Shown here one piece after another: positions 58,830 through 64,000 of a stretch of DNA of 64,000 bases (the first letter of the stretch is position 1; each line of letters opens with the position of its first letter). The stretch is from Austropuccinia psidii (taxonomy: Eukaryota; Basidiomycota; Pucciniomycetes; Pucciniales; Sphaerophragmiaceae). The translations under genes and the position numbers were made by a program. The stretch spans positions 22,796,866-22,860,865 of the forward strand of contig JALGQZ010000008.1 of the NCBI GenBank assembly GCA_023105745.1, read 5' to 3'. The notes under the pieces were generated by a model. It saw only the letters and a program-made list of their open reading frames with translations, did no database searches and had not been told where the DNA came from.

Positions 58830-60194
58830 GTGGAAGAAAACTTCATACCACTTGAGACCCATTCACAGGCCAACACACCAGTGACACTCTCAGAACCAGA
58901 GGGAAGCAAGGGCAAAGGAAAGAGGCACATTGAAGGCCTCATCACAGCAAGGAAGTGGACACCAATTGCAACCCAGAGGAGTAGAAAACCACAAAGCTCT
59001 GCATCAATACAAGGTAAACCAGCCTTAATCACTTGTACAGGGAATATTACAATAATTAACCCAGTTGTAACCTCTAAAGGAAAATTGCCAAAAGCAGTAG
59101 ACAATAAATTTGTACAAGGCACAGTCAAAGGTAAATAACCTAACATAATTAAGCTGTTGACTGCTTGCAAGCACTGATATGTCACCTGTACACCTCAGGA
59201 ACCTTGGAATCCCAAGGAACTAGCCAGAGGACAGAGAAGGCTTTTCCAGAACTAGAATACCTGGAGGAGGACACCTTGGACACAGTGGTGGATGTCAAAA
59301 CATTGAGGAAAATCATACCCACTCTGCCATTCACTTTCCAATTCAACAGAAACCTTAACCCAGAGGACTGGAAGGATATGGATCAAGTTCTTCAGCTCTA
59401 CCAGCTCCTCAAAGACCTTTGCCAATGGAGCATGGACAAAAAGAGGTTCAACCTAGCATCCTATTTGGCAGAACTTGAAGCAATTTGCCAGAGAATATGT
59501 CCCAGAGAGATACCCTTCAAAGAACTTATGGAAATAACCAAAGGTTGGAACCCCACAAGGCAGTTCAGACTCCTGGAGGAGAGGGAAACCAGGATAAGGG
59601 AGAATCACGCCACTATCCAAGCTATGAAAGAACAGCTGAAACAAACAGGCCCTACTCTTATTCCTTCAGGCTCACAAGAAGTAGACCAAACCAGATCTCC
59701 AGTGGCCTCACACCATTCAGGCACCAACATAACTGTGGCCAAGAGTCACCATTCTTCACAATCCCAGGTAGTTGCCAGGAGAAGACAAGGATACAAGGGC
59801 AAAAACAAGACATCTTTCAGCCAAAGGCAGAAAGAGTCAGACCCAATGTTCTAGAATCTTTTGGACTTGGTGAAGGAAGAAAACAGGAGCCAGAAATAGT
59901 TGTAAATACTTCTAGAATCAGTAGCCCTACTCAGACAGAACATAATGTTGTTACACCTTAGAGTAACCTAAACAGTGATAAACTGTGGTTACAAATGTCC
60001 AATTTGCAGTGCAAACTCAAGAGAAACTTGATTATTTCAAGAGACTGAATGATAGATTGCAATTAAACACAATCTTACAAGAGGCTACAATTAAAGCCAT
60101 CCAAGAGAGCTGTGTTCAATTGAGCAAAGCCTCTGAAGAAACCAATAAAAGACTGAATCAAGTCTTTGAAGATCAACACCACTGCAAAAAGTGA
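58830..60194 (+). pseudogene. A2 gag frames, interrupted
   Basis: Exons 58830-59130 and 59199-59854 are equivalent to the first gag frame of A1, with the same 68-nt intron (GTAAAT...CTCAG) and a VK-G-TLESQGTSQRTEK junction. This frame ends with TAG at 59852. The second frame (-1 register) is open at 59485-59961, with SYSFRLTRSRPNQISSGLTP and QESPFFTIPGSCQEKTRIQG, i.e. open here where A1 has a stop. A further piece, 59985-60194, carries ETNKRLNQVFEDQHHCKK. An internal deletion relative to A1 removes part of the stretch after LQMS. Presumed capsid precursor, now dead. Confidence 0.75.
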
Positions 60195-60199
60195 CAGGA

Positions 60200-63100
60200 A
60201 TTGTCTGTATCAGGACATAAACAAATTGTTTAACGTCTACCAAAACATGAAGCTCCAACCACAAGGCCATGCTTTGGATGATCCTTACCACCAAGAAGAC
60301 ATCAAATCAGATGCCTTATTGGGGAATAAGGAAAGATCTCCATCTCAATACCAAGACAGAAATGATATTTCTCATTCTGGAAGGGAAGCCTTGAAACAGC
60401 TTCCAGAGGCCTTCAGATGGCCCAAATTCTCTGGCACAGGAGAATATAATCATATGGAGCTCATTGATTATATTGATGGACTCTTCATCGATGTACCAAG
60501 AATACCAGATTGCTGGATTACTGCTAGACTTAATAAAGAATTCAAAGGTCATGCTATTATTTGGTATACAGAGATGAAAGAAATCCATGGCAGAAGCAGC
60601 TGGCCATGGTGGAAGATTCAGATGATCCAAAAGTAAAGCAATGGTACTTGGATATGGCAAAAGACCATGTGATTTGAAAATGACAAGTACTCTGTGGACA
60701 AAGATCCATATGAGTGGTGTCTTAGACAGTTAAAAAGAGTTAAAGCCATTGATCCCCAAATTAATATTCAGATGAGGAACCACAAACTCCTGAAACAAAT
60801 GCCAGGGGAACTAGAGCATGCAGTCAAATGCAGATGCAACCAAGGTCGCACTCTAGATGACATTGCACACACCTTACAAGATGTAAGGAAAAGAACAAAT
60901 ATAGGGAAATATTCCAAATTTAGAAGCAGTAGTTTCAAAGAGAAACAACCTTTCATGGTGTAATTCAAAGACAACCCCAAAGAAAAAATGGCAGAAGTGA
61001 CCAAGAAGAAAAATACTTGTCACAATTATGGTTCAACAGACCACTATGCCAATAACTGTCCAAAGGAAAAGAAGAAAGTCTATGCCATTGAGCAAGTCTC
61101 AGAGGAGGAATCCCCATTAGAGGATTCTGAATCAGACTCTGAGGGTAATGCCTTCAGAGAACAATCTGATGATGACAAAGACCCAAGAGAAGAATTCCTA
61201 GTGGAGTATCAAGAGGAAACACAAATAGAAATTCAGGACATGCAATTAGAGGCAGGCATGCCACAAGATACTGCAAACAAAAACTTGTGTAAACACTCAC
61301 AAGATGAACAAACATTCCTAGTCACACCAACTAAAGGAATTTCATATATACATGGGACAGCCACAAAGATGACTGTTTTTATTGACAATTCTCAACACCC
61401 ATTGATCATTTAAAGTGGTGCACACTTCTCAATGGTGGCCAGAACATATGTGGATGATAACTTCCCAAATTGGGAAACACAACTCTTGCCAACCAAGGAA
61501 AAGATCTTTAAAGTGCATCAGGGAAGATGACATCCATTGGGACAATTATCAAACAGATAGTTATACCCCATAGGAAAGGTAATATTAGACTCAAGCCAGA
61601 GTTTTTTGTACTTTAAAATGCCCACATCCAAGGATTTTTACTGGGGACAGACTACCAGAGGATGTATGGCGTTGATATTTACAATAGTAAAAACAGGCAT
61701 ATTACCATTGGTACAAACAAGGAAAAGAAATTTTTACTTTATATATACCAAATATATACCCATGTCCCTCTGAAAGAACTACTGAATGAATTCAGAGAGG
61801 GCCAATTTGGCACTACCCTCACCAACAAACAGAAACTTAGTTTACTTAAAATGCTGAGCAAAAATAGACCAGCATCTTCAATTGGTGAATAAACCTTAGG
61901 AAAAATCAGAGGCCATGATACACAACTATATTTAAATGTGGAAAGACCCTATCCACCCATGCTGAAAAGACCTCCATGACCAGAAAGTCTGGAAACTAGG
62001 AAGGAAATTGAGAAACACATCAATGAACTCCTAGACATGGATGTCATCAGGAAGATATGACACAATCAAATAGTGGAAATCACCACTCCTGTCCTTATCA
62101 CTTGTCATTATGGAAAATATAGGCTGTGTGGGGACTTCAGAGCTCTGAATAACTACACAAAAGCAGACAGGTACCCTATACAAAGGATACCTCATGTTCT
62201 GGACAAGCTGGCAAAAGCCAAATATATAACCAAAATGTATTTTATGAAAGGCTTCCACCATAATGGAGTTAAACCAAACTCCATGAAATTACTAAGAATC
62301 ATATGCCATATGGGTATATATGAGTACACCAGCATGCCATTTGGCATCAAAAATGCACCAGCCCACTTCCAAAGGATGATGGAAACAATATTTTAAGAAG
62401 AAATATTGGAAGGCTGGATGGTAGTATATATTGATGACATCATTATATACTCAGAGACATGGGAAGACCATGTACAGTACATAGACAGAGTACTAAGTAA
62501 ATGCACACCCAGAAATCTGGAAATTTCACTTAAAAAGTGCAATTTTCGCCAACAAGAATTACTTGCACTATTACATAAAGTCTCAGGAATCAGTCTGGCC
62601 ATAGATAAGCATAAAGTAGCAGCAGTACTGCAGAAACCAGTACCAAAGAACATCAAAGAGATGAAATCTTTTCTTGGGTTTGCTAGCTACTACAGAAACC
62701 ACATCAAAACCCTTTCCCACATAGCTAGTATTCTATACAAGTTATGTTCAAAAGATGTAGTTTTTGAAATTACCAAAGAAAGAAGGGATGCATATGAGAG
62801 GATAAAACATGAACTTACTAATGCACCTTTGCTCATCTTACCTGACTTTGAACTACCATTTAAGTTATATATAGAGGCAGCCTGTAGCCAAGGCTTAGGG
62901 GAAGCCCTTCAGCAGAGACGAATTATAGATGGTGAACCAAGAGAGGGAGTAATATGCTACATCTCTAGGCAACTGGAAGATTCAGAATCCAGGTATGGGG
63001 CCACCCAGACTGAATGTCTATTTTTAGTATGGGCTCTAGAGAAACTCCACTATTATTTGGAAGTTGCAGTCTTTGAAGTCTAAAAAGACTGCACAGCTTT

Positions 63101-64000
63101 GAAGTCTTTATTGAACATGAAGACTACCAATAGACACATGTTGAGGTGGCAAATAGCCATCTAGGAGTATAGAGGCAATATGACCCTCATGTACAAGGAG
63201 GGAAAAAGCCACACCAACTCAGATGGCCACTAGATAATGTCAAAAGCAACCCACCTTATTACCCTGAAGTAGCAGCCAAGATTCCTGTCCACTTCATGGA
63301 AATAGATAGGAGGAAGAACTTCAGATTTTCTGAATGGTCACCAGGAAGTGGTACCCCAGACAGTGGAGAAACTGATTCAGAAGGGACAGAAACTCCCATA
63401 TTGGTAATAAGTTCCTCAGAAATGCATAATGAGTTGTTCAGTGTGTTAATGAAGACTTATTCCAAACATAAACAGTGTGGCATACTGTTGCAACTCCTTC
63501 AACAGAAGTACAGGAGAACAGAACTGGAATCCACTTAGAGGGACCCTGGTTGAGGGATTATAAGGACAACAAGTTTTTCCCTATAGATGGCCTTCTTTAT
63601 AATAGAGAAAAGAACACAGGTGCACTAACAGTGATAGACAGAAACCATATATCCCTGATCCTCAAGGAATGTCATGACTTCCCCTCTATGGGACATATGA
63701 GGGAATACAGGACCAAGGAGAGGGTAGCAAGCACAGCTTGGTAGCCCAAATGTGAACAAGAGTTTAGTGAATACATCAACACTTGTGAAAGATTCCAGAA
63801 CGCAAAAATAAAACATGGAAAGAAGTATGGGCTACTTCAACACATAGAAGACCCCAAACACCCATGGGAAACCATCAACATGGACTGGGTCACAGGACTT
63901 GTCCCAGGAGGCAGAGAAAACTTCAATTCTTGCCTGATTATAGTTGATAGGTTCAGTAAAAGTGTGAGTTGCCTACCATGTTACAAGGAGGACACAGCAA
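60200..64000 (+). pseudogene. A2 gag C-terminus and pol, heavily interrupted
   Basis: The same domain order as A1: capsid (PKFSGTGEYNHMELIDYIDG, ~60430; YEWCLRQLKRVKAI, ~60710), zinc knuckle with its second Cys changed (CHNYGSTDHYANNC, ~61020), protease where the catalytic Asp codon is a TAA (LII-stop-SGAH, ~61412), RT with YIDD kept (~62430), RNase H with the first catalytic Asp changed ([14 protein letters not shown], ~62870), and integrase to [13 protein letters not shown] and beyond at the window end, where the second zinc ligand of CERC reads CERF. Stops occur near 60635, 60962, 61413, 61892, 62060, 62395, 63083 and 63538. The element is well beyond function. Confidence 0.9.

Larger units (their letters stand above)
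56789..64000 (+). mobile_element. second A-family gypsy element, copy A2 (partial in window)
   Basis: It has the same organisation and orientation as A1. The 5' LTR, leader, gag and pol through the first part of integrase are visible, and the element runs past the window end. It carries many more stops than A1 and its LTR is more diverged, so it is an older insertion. Confidence 0.95.

Noticed and set aside
1..64000. CRISPR arrays, prokaryotic operons, rRNA genes
   Set aside because: No spaced identical repeats, Shine-Dalgarno-type gene packing or rRNA-like sequence; introns and LTR elements show a eukaryote.

Overview
The window looks like nuclear DNA of a rust fungus (Pucciniales). It is strongly AT-rich, holds one short-intron eukaryotic gene with rust/basidiomycete spacing, and is otherwise transposon debris. 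The best-preserved gypsy gag-pol closely resembles polyproteins I remember from the very large, repeat-filled genome of the myrtle rust Austropuccinia psidii. That species match is from memory and was not tested by search.

Layout. 1-2296: AT-rich, nothing recognised. 2297-5288 (minus): the only convincing host gene, an eleven-exon PhoD-like metallophosphatase whose splice sites can be followed by eye, including 12-, 34- and 27-nt exons. 5379-5990: two small coding-like islands. 6.0-19.0 kb: AT-rich desert with simple repeats, a T-rich/A-rich inverted structure (7.6-9.0 kb), a decayed solo LTR (9892-11219), hairpin-type minisatellites and an unidentified coding relic (17.0 kb). 19.0-36.0 kb: a pile of minus-strand Ty3/gypsy remains of at least two further families, plus an ~860-bp polypyrimidine tract (20.0-20.9 kb). 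In this pile a 3.94-kb TIR element with a 3-bp target duplication (27401-31337) is inserted in the pol of one gypsy copy. 36043-45690: a full-length plus-strand gypsy chromovirus (copy A1) with two LTRs and a 5-bp target duplication, coding for gag, protease, RT, RNase H, integrase and a chromodomain-like tail; pol is broken by stops and a +1 frameshift. 47330-50055: a decayed CACTA/EnSpm-type (Tnp2) transposase, convergent with a decayed minus-strand gene (50484-52305) that may be its companion ORF. 53236-54675: a solo LTR of the A family with a perfect target duplication. 56789-64000: a second A-family copy (A2), more decayed and running off the window.

Functionally, almost everything from 9.9 kb onward is mobile DNA and none of it appears autonomous now. 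The most interesting points are the precisely datable CACTA-in-gypsy nesting, a conserved 68-nt intron in the gag leader of the A family next to two long overlapping gag frames in a -1 relation, paired hairpins conserved in the A-family LTRs, and the micro-exons of the PhoD-like gene, one of which carries a core metal-binding motif.
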